A stretch of DNA of 64,000 bases from Dryococelus australis (lineage: Eukaryota; Arthropoda; Insecta; Phasmatodea; Phasmatidae), in contig CM057002.1 in NCBI GenBank assembly GCA_029891345.1, forward strand, positions 61,680,777 to 61,744,776. Direction: 5' to 3'. The translations under genes were made by a program, and so were the position numbers. The notes beneath the pieces are model-generated. The model saw nothing but the letters and a program-made list of their open reading frames with translations, ran no database searches and had not been told where the DNA came from. Below are positions 11,940 to 23,613 of the stretch, in pieces. Positions within the stretch are counted from its first letter, which is position 1. Each line of letters opens with the position of its first letter.

Positions 11940-14328
11940 TAGGGACATGAACTTTTCACAATCACAAATCACCATTATTATTTTGTGATTTTTTTTTTTG
12001 TGGAATCACAAATTTGGCCGATTTTTACATCTTGGTTGCGAATTTCGTTATTATCTCGTCTCTTGTATAGAAAAATTAACGATTACATAACCTGTAATCT
12101 ATACAAACATCCAATATTTTAACAGCCTCATATTAAGAAATAAAATAATCAAGAAGAGAAAAACCGTTCAAAAACATCTCTATCTATTCTACACGCTCAT
12201 TTTGTACACTGTACATAACCTCATTTTGCTATTTTCAACAACAAATCATGTTGTTATCGTAAGAACACTGTCTAGTCAGACAGACAAAAGTTTATTCATC
12301 ACTGGTTTTATTTTGCCGTTGTTTTATAGTGCACACTGCAGTGTTAAGTAAATCACTTTCTGTGTAGATTACATTTGAAAACACATTCATTAAAAAAAAA
12401 TAATAACAATGCCAGACATCGGTAAGTGCTTACACGAGAGAGAAATTGATTGTTTCCTACGTGTTGGAAAATCGTAAGAGATTCTGAACTTTTATCTTGG
12501 TTTAACTACACAAAAACGTAAATCAATTAAATGTGATACGTAAATTTTTCCAAATTGTAAATCAACCACTCAAAAAATATTTCGGGTTATATATTTATGA
12601 GTATTGTGTAGCTTTCAAAGTATTACGAAGAAACTATCGATCTTGTAAAATTGATTGTTCACCGAGCTTACAACTTTACCAAATCCAAGAAATATTGAGC
12701 GCACATGTCTCAAGATATTGCTTACGTACTAAGATCATTGTGTCCTTTTACGCAAAAATACCAAGATTTTAACATTTGTAATTGACTGATAGAAATTTTC
12801 AAAAGTAGCTTGGGTCAGTGTTTCGCCTCCCTCAGTAGAAGATGCAGTAAAAAAAATGGTTTGACTTGAAGGTGATCCTGGCATGACGTACCAGTTTTCC
12901 ACTACGTGTATCAGAATTTCGTGACCGTCAACTACATTTGACATGAACAGTTTACGTTACTGTGCAAGCTCTCGGGTGAAACAAATCAAGTCACGTTAAA
13001 ATTGCCGTCATTTATCATTTCGGTAAACATAAACATTTGCTTTTTGTTATGAATTATTTAAAGTTTATAACTTTTTGGTGTTTTAAATTAGAAAAGTTAG
13101 CAAATTTGGAGGTTAGCATCGGCGGCGACCAAAGGGCAAGTTTTTTTATTTTAGGAAACGTGCGCCGTGTTGATTTTACCGAATGATGCCGCAAATAAAT
13201 TATAGTGCAAGTGATGAACAAACGTGATTTTGGTAAAATAAACTTGTAAGGATTTCCATAGGAAAGGTGTGTTCAAGAAGTTGCGAATTTGTTTAATAGT
13301 AAGTTTGTGTGTTTTGTAAATAATGTATTTCTAAACCGTTACTATAATTATTGAAATGCACATGGCCTAAAAGAAGTTGCACTTTCAACACTTTTTTAGT
13401 GTGTTAATAATATTTGTTTCTTTTCCTATATTGTGAATGAAATGAGTGTAAAGTTAACTTCGGCCAAAGTGTGTGTATGTATGGCTGCATCTGTACTAAT
13501 ACGAACAGTGATGTATATATCGCAATTTCCCCCCCCCCCCCCCTCCTCGAAGTTACAATTATTTGAATGTTATTTCCATACAAAATAAATTTTCCACTGC
13601 TCTATCAAAACAATATGCAACACAGAACACCACACACTTGTAACAACATCAAAACATCCGAACAATGCAGTCTCACGAAAGACGTTCAATTAAAGCCAGG
13701 CCCCCCCCATCCCCCCTTTTCCCTTTTGAACAGCACTGTTTCCTTTTTCCCCTCGAAATAAAGTAAACAAGCCAATCAAACGTAACTAAGTGAAAATAAA
13801 ACAGGTAGGAATGCCAACCTAGCTATAATAGCCTACATTCTTGTGGCATGTTAATCTACTGTGTGTACGACTTTGAAGTTAATGTGTGCTCATGGTGGCT
13901 GTATTCAATTAAATTTATTATACCTTGTTTACATACACGACAATCATAAACTCGTTATCCTATCAAATCGTAGGACATTGTCATGGGTTTGGTTTGTTAT
14001 TGTCATATATATAAATGTCTTGCCATACATTAACAAAACATTTAAATTATGCACCAAAAGTAGAGCAAATAAGAGCATGGAAGTTGTTCGGTCCCCCAGC
14101 CCAGCATTAAATGCAGGGAGTAATGGAACGACTGGCGGCTATGCAGCTGGTCGCATCAGTGCAGGGAACGGAACACTGCCTTGCTTTTGAGCATACTGAG
14201 CAAATTCTTAATGTTTTCTTAGGAATTGTAAGCAGCTGCAAGTGCATTTTTTTTTTTAATGAGCTAGTGTAATACAGTTTTACTTACCGCTTTCCAGTTT
14301 TTTATACACTGAAAAGTTCATGTCCCTA
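11940..14328. mobile_element. Non-autonomous hAT-like DNA transposon
   Basis: The ends are perfect 19-bp terminal inverted repeats, TAGGGACATGAACTTTTCA at 11940-11958 and its complement at 14310-14328. The flanks CGTGTGGG (11932-11939) and CGTATGGG (14329-14336) form an 8-bp target duplication with one mismatch. An 8-bp duplication and a TARGG-type start fit the hAT superfamily. The 2.4-kb interior is AT-rich, with a 15-C run (13529-13543), and shows no transposase, so the copy is non-autonomous or a deletion derivative. Confidence 0.8.
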
Positions 14329-14633
14329 CGTATGGGCCACCTTCCTGCTGCTACTGGGTGTGGGTAGCAACAAAGGCCAGGCCTTAACACTAAAGCAAAT
14401 ACCCCCGCCAGCACCTAGGTTCTCCAGTAGGGATACAACCCAAGCGTGTTGTCTCTGCCGGGTTGAATGAGTTGCTAGTGGTTGGGGCTCTGTGATTCTA
14501 TCCCTGGAGGTCTAGAACAGGTGGCCGTCGAATGGTATATGTTTATAACTGGTGGATTCCTGATGGGGATCCCCAGTCCTGGTCTAGTTTATAGTTAAAT
14601 GACCGGTCTCGATCGACACTGCACAACATGTAC
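14329..14633 (-). mobile_element. Internal region of LTR relic copy C
   Basis: This follows the LTR in minus orientation and matches 1040-760 of copy A and 22321-22620 of copy B, for example around the GGTGCTGGCGGGGGTATTTG block. It is truncated at the hAT insertion. Confidence 0.5.
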
Positions 14634-15624
14634 TGTTCCTAGCAGGCGCATTGAAGGACTCTCTGCTAAAAGAACAAAGCTGTATTTATTAAGAACGTAA
14701 TAAATAGTGTGACACATGCTATCTCCTAACCAAACTGACAGTATGCTGAAAGTAACCTATGCTGAACAGGTGTAGGTGACCTGGTTCTAGGCTAATCAAG
14801 AATGTAAAGTGGCTAAAGAAGAATATACTTAACATTGGCTAACTAACTTTGGGATGTCTAGACGAGACAGTTAAATAAAAAAGATTGACTGCTCTAGTAG
14901 CAGGGAGGTAATTGCCCCTACCAGCAATTAGAGGTGGCTACTGTTCAAGAAGGAATCAGTAGTGGTGGTGTTCGGTGAGATAAGAGTTGAAGAAGCTTCT
15001 GGTGGAAGAAGGCTATCAGTAATGAAGAGCCTCTGGTAAGTGGTAGTAGTTGATGTCAATGAAGCCTCTGGTGATGGCAATGGCGGCAGCCGCTGGTGGC
15101 TGCTGAAGACTGTTGTCAACAATGGGAGCAGCCTCTGGTAAGCTGCTGAAGACTTGGAGGTCATCAAAGGCCCCAGCACAAGAAGTGATGGAGCAAGCTC
15201 AAGGATCAGAAAGAAATAACTCGCGAGTCCTGCCGCGCACGGACTTATATAGTCTGAAAGACAGGTGCGACAGTGTTCCACGGGGGGTGGTGTGACATAT
15301 CTCTAGCGTGAGGCCGGAATGGGGGTAGCAGCCCTCTGGTCATCTCTTGGCATCATGCGTATTCAGTTGCGCTCGGCTGTGCCCGAAGCGGCTGACGGCT
15401 TGTTGGCTCTCAGCGCGGGGGAGGGGAGGGCGACGTGCCACTGGATTGCGGAACCTTCGTATCCACGTATTCGGAAGCGCGCTCCATGGTTGTGGGGCTT
15501 CCGCAGCGTCTGTGTACAAATTGGCGGGGTACGACTCTCACTTGGGTGTAGTAGGTATACTAGGCATCGTAAGAGAAAAGTTGTAATTGTTTACAGTAGT
15601 ACAATAAAGCGGCACACGTAAACA
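14634..15624 (-). mobile_element. LTR of relic copy C
   Basis: On the minus strand it starts near TGTTTACGTGTGCCGC, comparable with the start of the 21298 LTR, and ends near TGCTAGGAACA. It contains a TATA box (15245-15252), an ACCAGAGGCT-type motif repeated several times downstream (15150-14990), and the shared 3' module ACCAGGTCACCTACACCTG with AATAAA-type signals. The length of about 991 bp agrees with copies A and B. The boundaries are approximate. Confidence 0.55.
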
Positions 15625-16859
15625 TATTAATTTAACTCAATGGACATTATCTTTGCAAGTAAAATTATATGCCCAGAAGCATATACTTGTTCTCCCTTTG
15701 ACGTCAAAAATTGTTTGAACATCAAGCGAATTGTATTACCAAGCGGAAAGTTAATTTTCAGTAACTTCCTGTGGGGAAATCAAATTTATTTCAATAGACA
15801 CTTATCTTTTGAACAAACTTATATTCTGTAAGGGCCTATTTGACACCTTTTGTCATCTGTTAATAGACAAGCATAGAGTCAGAGTGCAGCGTCACTTGCA
15901 ACAGGTGTGTGTATGGGAAAATCAGAGGATATGGTTTTGAATGATTAATTTTTAAGTACTATGAAGAAAAAATTTTTATTGCGTTATGCATTACTTTCTG
16001 TCTCAAAGTACAAGTTTTTTGCTGTGAAATATAATTAATTACTTTAAAAGAGATATTTGCCATGTATGCAAGGTGTCAACGTGTAGCGGTCTGGAGGAGT
16101 AATCCTCCCGCCGCGTCCCTTCTCAGTCTGCCTGCTGCCATGCCGTGAACACAATGCCCGATCAATAATCTTTCCATGTGCTCTCAGCTGATTTAGTGTG
16201 TGTGGGATATTCAAAATTTGACTGGCATTCCGTTGTCATATTATTTTCATTTTTAGAGGGTTTGAAAATTTTAGGTCGGCTTGCATTTGGTGTTGGAATA
16301 CAATCAATTATATGCAGTATTTTGAGATATTATATTTTTTATTTAAATGAGTTGATGTTCTTTAATGTATTATTTACAGTAATACCTTTTTAAAAAGTCC
16401 CATTTTTATTGTGCTTGTTAGCTTAACTTCTTCACAGAAAATGTACAGCTGTAATTATACTTAAAATCCAGTCTAATAAGGTCAGAAGTTTTATTTTATT
16501 GATTTATATGTCAGAACCCTCATCTACTGAAATTGTGCATGTGTGAAAATTTTTTCACAGTCCCCAGAAAAACGTTAGTGAGTCCACTGCATTGAGAAAG
16601 TAGGCCTTCGGACTGACTAAAAATGTATGTGCGCAAAAAAAAATCCATAGTACGTGCCACAATGTTTACATTGTTATGGCTGTAAGAGGATGTCCAGGGC
16701 CCTGTGGGATGCATACTGTATTTATATCCGAAGGACTTTTGCTTTTTGAAATACCTGTATTTGTGTTTCATTAATAACTCCTCTAATTTTTGTATAAAAA
16801 GGCTTTAGGAAATGGATTTTGTTCTCGATATAAGGTAAGCAATGCACAATGTTTGAACT
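15625..16859. other. AT-rich intron, no recognised feature
   Basis: No exon-like or repeat structure was paired here. A short GC-rich patch at about 16080-16150 is unassigned. Confidence 0.4.
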
Positions 16860-18127
16860 TTTTTCTTGCTGACATGAGGTTCTGGATTAAATCAGTGTCC
16901 ACGTAGTACTGACGTGCGTCTGGTGTAGAGGACTGACTTGGTAGCTTTATGACAGGACACAAAGTTGGGTTCTGTGAGAATGATCTTGCATTTTAGAGGA
17001 TTGGTTCGAAGCGGTATACCTGGGCGACAAGTAACCTGTTGCGGCAGTTTAACCTACATAATTTCTGGCTGGCGTGAATGTGAGCTAGGCTGGTTTACGG
17101 GCAGTGGTTAAAGGTTGTGTCGTTGAGCTGATTAGGTTCCGATGGCTCAGTTACCCCGACGGAGGTGTTGGTGAGTCCCAAGGACTGATCCTGTCTTCTT
17201 ATGTATGCTGCTATCGAGGGATCTTACGTAAGCCCGACAAATTCTGTCGTCCGACCAGCAATTATGGATTAGAAATTATTTCTATTTTCGTCGTGAGAGA
17301 GAGTGTGTGTGCATGTGCGTGTGTGGATGGGCACGCTCATGCACTTGTAAGTATGTGAGCAAGAGTTTAGGGAAGCTTAAACTATGCTGAGCCGGGTGAA
17401 GGCTCCCTGGGCCTGAACTAACAATGGCAGGGTAGAAAAGCGTTATGAAAATAACTTAAAACTGATTCTAATTCCTATGCATATTTACCCATAAGGGGCC
17501 TCAGTGTTGGGATGTGTAGACAATGTTGGCAATGGTGTATCTTCTGCACGAATGCGGTGAAGATAGGCTGAAAAGGATGGCTCCAGCAACGAGATGCGGT
17601 GGAGACCAAGGAGAGGTGGTTCCTTCAGCACAAATGCGGTGAAGGAGGGTAGGTTTGAAGCAAGGTGCACAGGCTGGTCACAATCTCCAGCAAGGGCTAC
17701 GGTGGAGAAAATTAAGTCTGAACGACTGTCTTCTGCAGGCTAGTGACCCGCTGTTTATACTCTGGCTGGTCCTGTGCCTTCAGTCAGCTGGATAGGGGCG
17801 GTGATGGAGTGGAGGGTAGCTACGCATCACTTCCTTACGGAATGATGTCACTGGGGCCGGCTTGGAGAATCGAGATGCAGCAAATTGTTCTAGTAGAGCC
17901 ATCTAGTGGCAGGCTGTGGTACCCGGTGCCTTCGATGCTTAGCCTCGGAGGCCAGCGAATAATACAATCTTTGGGCTGGAACATCCATTCGTGAGCCATG
18001 CAAACAGTACAATCTTGGGTCCAGTGATGTGTGGTAGCAATGACAACTCTGTTGGAATCAGACAGCAAAGTTTGGTCATTGATGAGTCTAAGTCGTAATA
18101 TTATTGTTGAAAAGATGTAATGTGTCA
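16860..18127 (-). mobile_element. LTR relic copy E, internally deleted
   Basis: From TGACACATTACATC (minus, from 18127) this matches the relic at 38118 through U3, the TATA box (17754-17759) and the post-TATA repeats. After about 17380 the LTR's 3' end and most of the internal region are replaced by a GT-rich patch. Homology then resumes at about 17250-16900, matching 39640-39980. It is therefore a deletion derivative of the same family as copy F, in the opposite orientation. Confidence 0.7.
17530..17720 (-). repeat. Degenerate ~41-bp minisatellite in the LTR leader
   Basis: Read on the minus strand, about four units begin with CACCGCAT or CACCGTAG followed by a GTGCTGAAG/TTGCTGGAG-like stretch. 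Spacing is about 40-42 bp, just downstream of the TATA box of relic E. The homologous segment of copy F (about 38525-38700) has the same pattern. Confidence 0.55.
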
Positions 18128-18227
18128 AACTATAGATTGTTTATGGTCTTGTGGGGTACCATTTAATTTGCAGAACATCTGCCTAGTGAATTACTTTAGT
18201 ATTTATTTGAAATAAAAGGGTTATTTT

Positions 18228-19421
18228 TAGGGGTGTGCGGGAATGGATATTTTGTGGTCGGGAATTTTCGGGACGAAAAAATTTTTCCCTCGTGGAACGG
18301 GATGGGATCGGGAAAAATATCATGTGTGTCAAAATGATAACTAGGTATATTGACAATTCATAAAAAAATCTTTTTTAATGCAGGATGTTGGTTCAAGTGT
18401 CTCAGCAGCCCAGATGTGCTCCCATGCTCACTTTTTAACACCTTGCTGCAAGATACATGTCTAGACAATGATTTGCTCTCTGGCAGACGTTCGTAGCATT
18501 TCCACATGCCTAATTTCTTACTGTTTACCGACGTATCTTGAGTTTTCCATTTGCAACCAAACTACTTCACTACCTCTTCTTCAAGCAAACAATATGCAAG
18601 AAAAAAAATGAAAATAATTATCTCGCCATAGATAAGTTAAACAAGTACTCTTCGCTTGGAGACAAGTGAAGAAAGTTTGCACCTCAAAGAGTAAGGATTT
18701 CTGTAATTTGTTCTATGGTTTTTCTGGATAATCATAGTTGTAAATGTATCTCATGGGATGCAACACTCAGTATGTCTAAAATCTTTGATTAACCAAAATG
18801 TAAATATTCCCTTAATGGCATTTATTTTTAGGTTGTATTCAATCTTGACAAGAGCAAAACTAATTTATTTAGCATTGTATTTAATAAATATGTGTGTAGT
18901 TGAGTTGATAAAGTGGAGAATTCCTTCATGTTTTTTTATCACTTATGATGATTCATCGATGAAAAATTATCGTAATACTGACTTTCGGTTAGTGCGATCT
19001 TACATAGCATGTGTGTGTGTGTACAATAAAAAGTTACGTAAAGTTTATAAAAATGTATCAGCCGAAAGACGGAAAACAAATAGCGTACGTTAATGTTGTT
19101 CACATAAATGTGCAAACAATTTAGAATAAAGATTTTTCAGAAAAAAATGTAAATCTGCAATTAGGTAAATAATGAGTTTATAAGATAATAATGCAATGGA
19201 AAATACAAATTAACGTTCCAGAGAATACACACAAAAATTAGTTTAAGCTTGACAGGAAGAGAAATATTGTTTTTTCTGCTCATAGGAAACATCATCATTA
19301 GGAATGTGCGTTAAACACCATTTTCCCGAAAATTTCGGGAGTCAGCTAAGTCTTGCCCGACATTTCGGAAAGCCATTTTCCCGACTTTTTTCCAGAAGGT
19401 TTGGGATCCTGCACATCCGTA
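18228..19421. mobile_element. hAT-like DNA transposon with perfect target duplication
   Basis: The left end is TAGGGGTGTGCGGGAAT and the right end, read inward, is TACGGATGTGCAGGATCC, so the terminal repeats are imperfect. The flanks GTTATTTT (18220-18227) and GTTATTTT (19422-19429) are an exact 8-bp target duplication. Subterminal blocks rich in TTTTCCCGA and TCGGGAA motifs lie at both ends, as in many hAT elements. The largest frame (18758-19093) has no recognisable transposase domain. Confidence 0.8.
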
Positions 19422-19919
19422 GTTATTTTGCATCATTTATGACGAAACGTCATAAAGTGAAATAACACATTTTTATAACAGCTTGTTGATGTTGGGGTTT
19501 TAAAATAGGTACATTTGAATTTGACAAAACAGCAAAATAGAAAAAGATTTTCAGGAACCATGACATTTGATTAAATCAACGTTCCAAAATCTTCAATATT
19601 CTTTCACTCGGGTTAGTTTTGCTCTAAACATCCAACCCTGTAACAAGACTTGACTGATTATTGATTAAATTATTAAAAGGGAATATAAATTGCAAGTACT
19701 CGTAAAGCGGTACTCGCAGATACACACACATACACAAAGTTGGATGAACACATCTTCAGGCAGCGAGTGAGTGTGCCATTGTTTTTATAGAAAAGTGTCT
19801 GAGGTTCACTGGAAAATACAGTTCTCAGGTCCTTAAATCTGTAGAGTTTCGTTTAGGGTTTCAGTGAATCTTGGATTTAACCTAACGCATGATGTCTTTT
19901 CAACATTATTAAATTGGCT

Positions 19920-20660
19920 TGTACTTATTAGTGCGAACCACTCAGCTGCACATCCCAAGGGAGTTTGATTGGCTGTACAATATACTTGACATCAATAACT
20001 TGTACTGTTTGCTAATAGTAAAAGAAACACGCTCCCCCCAAAGAATTGTACTGTTCACCAGCGGAGCCACCGAGACTATACATCAAGGTCACCTAGTAGT
20101 ATAGCGCACTGCAGGATGGCACTACTAGTATCAACCACCAAGAAATGCAGGACCTGGAACATCAGCCAGCTGGTGAAGTCGCACGCCCAGAGGATTTAAC
20201 GCCATCACCCGCTTCCACCAGCCAAGGGTGAGCCAGGAAGAGTATAAATATTGGGGCACATCCCTTGGAATTCTAGTCCGTCCCGTTCCTTCACCACACT
20301 CCTGGTGCCGAAGGAACCTTCGACTCTGCCTGGTCTTCACCCCGCTTAGTACCCCTCTTTACCTCAAAGATCTACCGCCAATTTGAGTAGTCGAACACTT
20401 GAACATTTGCCGGGGTCCTTTCAAGACATACAGCATAGAGTTAGAGTTAATTTGAGTTATTTTCATAGCCGCTTTCATACCTACTCCGTTAGTCTAGAAA
20501 CAGGTCGCCTTCACCTGTCTAACACAGCAAGCTTCCGTGAAGCTCTTATTGATAGGAGGTAGTGCAAACCACCTTGTTTATTTCCTTACTGAAATAAATA
20601 AGTTTTTTTATCACTTAAGGATGTCTTTTCCATAGCTCACTCCAGTAGACATGTCCCGTT
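19920..20660 (+). mobile_element. LTR of relic copy G
   Basis: It contains a TATA box (20243-20250), the shared module GTCGCCTTCACCTGTC, then GGAGGTAGTGC and AATAAATAAG, aligned with 38830-38940 of copy F. The left boundary is uncertain; the right one is set by comparison with copy F. Confidence 0.5.
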
Positions 20661-20673
20661 TGAGGGACAGCAG

Positions 20674-21147
20674 GTGACTGGGAAAGTTATTCAAACCACC
20701 AAAATTGGCCAATATAATCACACACCCATTAGGTCCACACGTTACCTGCTCCACCTCCATGAGTGTGATAGTAGTAATTCTTTCCTCCTCCCCTTCTCCC
20801 ATAAAAGTGGAATCTGTAAGAGGACTAAAAGAGCAGAAACTATCTCCAAGTACCAGCAGGAGCTTAGCTACCTCACCGCCGAACTCTTGTACCTCAGTCT
20901 CCGGGAGAGAACTCAAGCCGTCCGTCGCCTAGTGACACCATCACCAGAATCCGCACCGGAACTCTTCACACCACTCTTCAAACTCTACATAATAACTCAC
21001 CCCGTATTCATAGATTACCTGACTGCTCAAGACACTTTATATGCAATAGCTAACCCGTGGTTTTGGGGAATCCTGATCATCAAATTTACCCCGGCAACAG
21101 TCAGCACCCACGATCACCTGCACACCAAGCTCCAGAGCCATTCCTAG
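20674..21147 (+). pseudogene. Gag-like ORF of LTR relic G
   Basis: A 157-codon open frame starts just after the LTR. Residues about 86-130 (with VTPSPESAPELF followed by a hydrophobic TPLFKLYIITHPVFIDYL stretch) align with the frame at 39494-39757 of relic F (VTPEIPKDLFHDLIRL, then HSLLAAYI). Preservation of this pattern in two diverged copies suggests past coding function, most simply a short gag-type structural protein. There is no zinc knuckle or enzymatic domain. Whether the first ATG is the real start cannot be told. Confidence 0.45.
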
Positions 21148-21297
21148 CGCTCCTCCGTCCGAACAATCGCAGTTCTAGTAGACATCGCCAGTAGCCCATC
21201 ACCCAGGTATCCCCATGAGAGTGGTCCTGCCTAAACGAAAGATCGTACTAGGCAGAATTTCTTGAATTTAGTAAGGCCATTTCTGGATTCTACCATG

Positions 21298-22320
21298 TGA
21301 CACGTGCCGCTTATACCTATATATCATAAACGACTACAGCTCATCCCACATGCTTCAATTGTACAGGAAACATCTACCAAAGATGTCTAGCAGGATGTGT
21401 TCCCGGGAAGGGACATGGATGATACTTGGTTTCCCAAACTGTTCCTGACCTGTTTTTTTCTCTCAACTAAGAGTTTTTAAACCCAAGGAAGGAGAGAATC
21501 AAGCACAACATTTTACAAATGTGCAAAGAGTTGTTTCAACTCAAACGCACCTTGTATGCACTTAAAACACCAGATATTTGAAGCGATCAGGCAACATGTC
21601 AGCTTCCCTGTTGCACCCGGCAGACAGTGTGTCGCCACACCGCCGAAGATGGCAGAGTGCCTGAGGTCATACCCTGAGCGCACGATGGTAGTTCTCCCAC
21701 TCCGCACACTCCAGGCAGACGTCACAAGGGCATGTCACGCCTCCCACCCTGGCCCGCAGTGCACTCAAGAGTGAGCCGCATATAAGGCAATGCGTGGTTG
21801 AGGTCGGGAGTTATCGTCTCCAATAGCTCGCCTCAACACTTCTTGTGCTGGGTCTTTTCTTTGTACTGTCTTAGGCCCTCACGGTCCTCTCCAAGAACTT
21901 CCAGTTCTCCAGCAGCTGCTGCCACTACCTACCAGAGTTCAACACGTCCTGGTAATCGCCGTCACCAGAAGTTTCTTCTGCACGAAGACAACGACCATTG
22001 ACTTAACACTTCAGTTGTTGACACCTCCTGGGTCTTCAGCCGCTACTACGTGCTGGTAGTGGCTCCCCTGTTAAAGTTAGGGCCTCTTCTAGGCAAACCT
22101 ATATAGTAGTAGTTGTGACAGTCAGTTTATTTTACCCTTGCATCTAAGCAGACTTAGGAGCGGGCCACCTTCTCCCGTAAACTGCGTAGCCTAATTTACT
22201 TCTGCAGCACAGACCTATTGGTAGCATGTACAAGTCACCTCAGTATTTATTGCTTTACTAAATACTCGGTATTAAATGTATCCAAGAGTTCTTTGTTATA
22301 GTCGTATAACCTATCTACCA
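21298..22320 (+). mobile_element. LTR of relic copy B
   Basis: It runs from TGACACGTGCCGCTTAT to ACCTATCTACCA (TG..CA), 1023 bp, and is colinear with 2076-1041 on the other strand. Promoter, leader and poly-A-type region are all present. It starts directly where the internal part of copy G stops. Confidence 0.6.
21781..21787 (+). promoter_or_regulatory. TATA box in LTR B
   Basis: TATAAGG in the context AGCCGCATATAAGGCAATG. The same context occurs in copy A (1595-1565 region, minus). It lies about 480 bp into the LTR, a normal position for an LTR promoter. Confidence 0.6.
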
Positions 22321-23310
22321 CTACTATTTGGCCTCAAAGAGCAAGCAACGGAGCATTGTTAAACCTAGAGTAGGACGTCAGAATCCCTTCAAGGGCCTGT
22401 CCGTCGATACACACACCTCATCTTATGACGGCCACTCATTCTTTACATCTTGGTGCTCAGAACGGTAGAGTCTCCACCACTAGAACACACCCCACAGAGG
22501 TGGGACAGCCAACAGTTGTATTGTTGACCGGAGCACGTAGCTAAGGTGATGGCAGAGGTAGCTGCTTCGGATTGGAGGCCCTATATCTGTGGACCACACC
22601 CGGCAGTGGTAGGGCAAATTATGACCCACAACTCCAGGTGCTGGCTCTGTTTGGAACCAGGGAGCCCCCCACCAGCCATTGTCGGTCTTACATGCCTATG
22701 CCATTCACCAGCCGGCACGGAGCTCTGAGGGTAGAAACGAAGGCAGAGTTCAGTGCCGCCAAGTAAGTGTGTGGGGCAAACCTCGTCGCTCCGGAGTCAA
22801 ACACTCTTCAGGGGCAGGCTCAAGCTGCCCGTCATGCAGGGAGACTGGCATCTCCTGTCTGGAGCTACGTATTTCACTCCGCCCCAGTTAGGACCGGCTA
22901 TGACGTCCATCCGGCAGTTCGAGCTCTGGTCACCAGGAGCGACACCAGGCTCACCCACACATCGGCAGCTGGGCCAGCACCAAGTGGAACCGTCGCCATC
23001 TGGCAGAGAATTATTACAGCTCCACCTCCACCAATACCACAGGACTCCAGAACTCCATACGCCCCACCTGCAGTACCACTTCGACACCTACCAAGAACAA
23101 TCGCCAAGCTCTGGTATGTCCATGTGTTTCCCCAGAGGGCCAGTGTCATTGTGAAACATATTGCTCGTCCGACTACACCCGATTACGTACCAAGTAGACA
23201 GCCTACTAGGCCGACACTGGTGTCCAGAAAGAAGGAGAACAGTCCCCAGCATAAGCGCGACTCACCTAGCGCAGAAACAAAAGTCTCTTGTACGACCGGG
23301 GCTTAAGCAA
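22321..23310 (+). mobile_element. Internal region of LTR relic copy B
   Basis: It is homologous throughout to 1040-1 of copy A on the opposite strand, and both matches run to the GCTTAAG end. It has no pol genes. H-like sequence begins immediately after it. Confidence 0.55.
22767..23306 (+). pseudogene. Gag-like ORF of LTR relic B
   Basis: A 179-codon frame whose first about 65 residues are conserved in the frame at 658-338 (minus) of copy A (ANLVAP, QGQAQ, FHSAP and RTGY, SDTRL). Mostly conservative replacements (I/V, M/V) in this frame, against more changes in the alternative frame, favour it as the ancestral coding frame. The C-terminal half is proline-rich, then basic. Function is unknown. 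Confidence 0.4.
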
Positions 23311-23557
23311 CACGCGTCACATGTAAGTAGTGGAAGTAATGTTTTGAATGCTAATGAAATTTTATCTTGTCTGTTGCTAAAGGTAAATTATTATTTGGAA
23401 AATGTTACTTTGGTTTCTTGGATAGGAGAGGTGGAATAATGCGCAGGTCGCACCCTCTTTTTTCCCCTCCACTTACAAGAAAAAAATGTCTGAATTACAC
23501 CTTTCCACTGTAAAACATGTTAGTTAGTATTACAAGTGGGCCGCTAGGCTACTAAAC

Positions 23558-23567
23558 TATATAAAAG
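23558..23567 (+). promoter_or_regulatory. TATA box in LTR H
   Basis: TATATAAAAG in the context AAACTATATAAAAGGACAGG. If used, transcription would start near 23585-23595, placing the inverted repeat at 23614-23805 in the 5' leader of the transcript. Confidence 0.5.
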
Positions 23568-23613
23568 GACAGGAATCCAAGTACTCACAGTTTAGTACTT
23601 GTCGATAGGCTCA

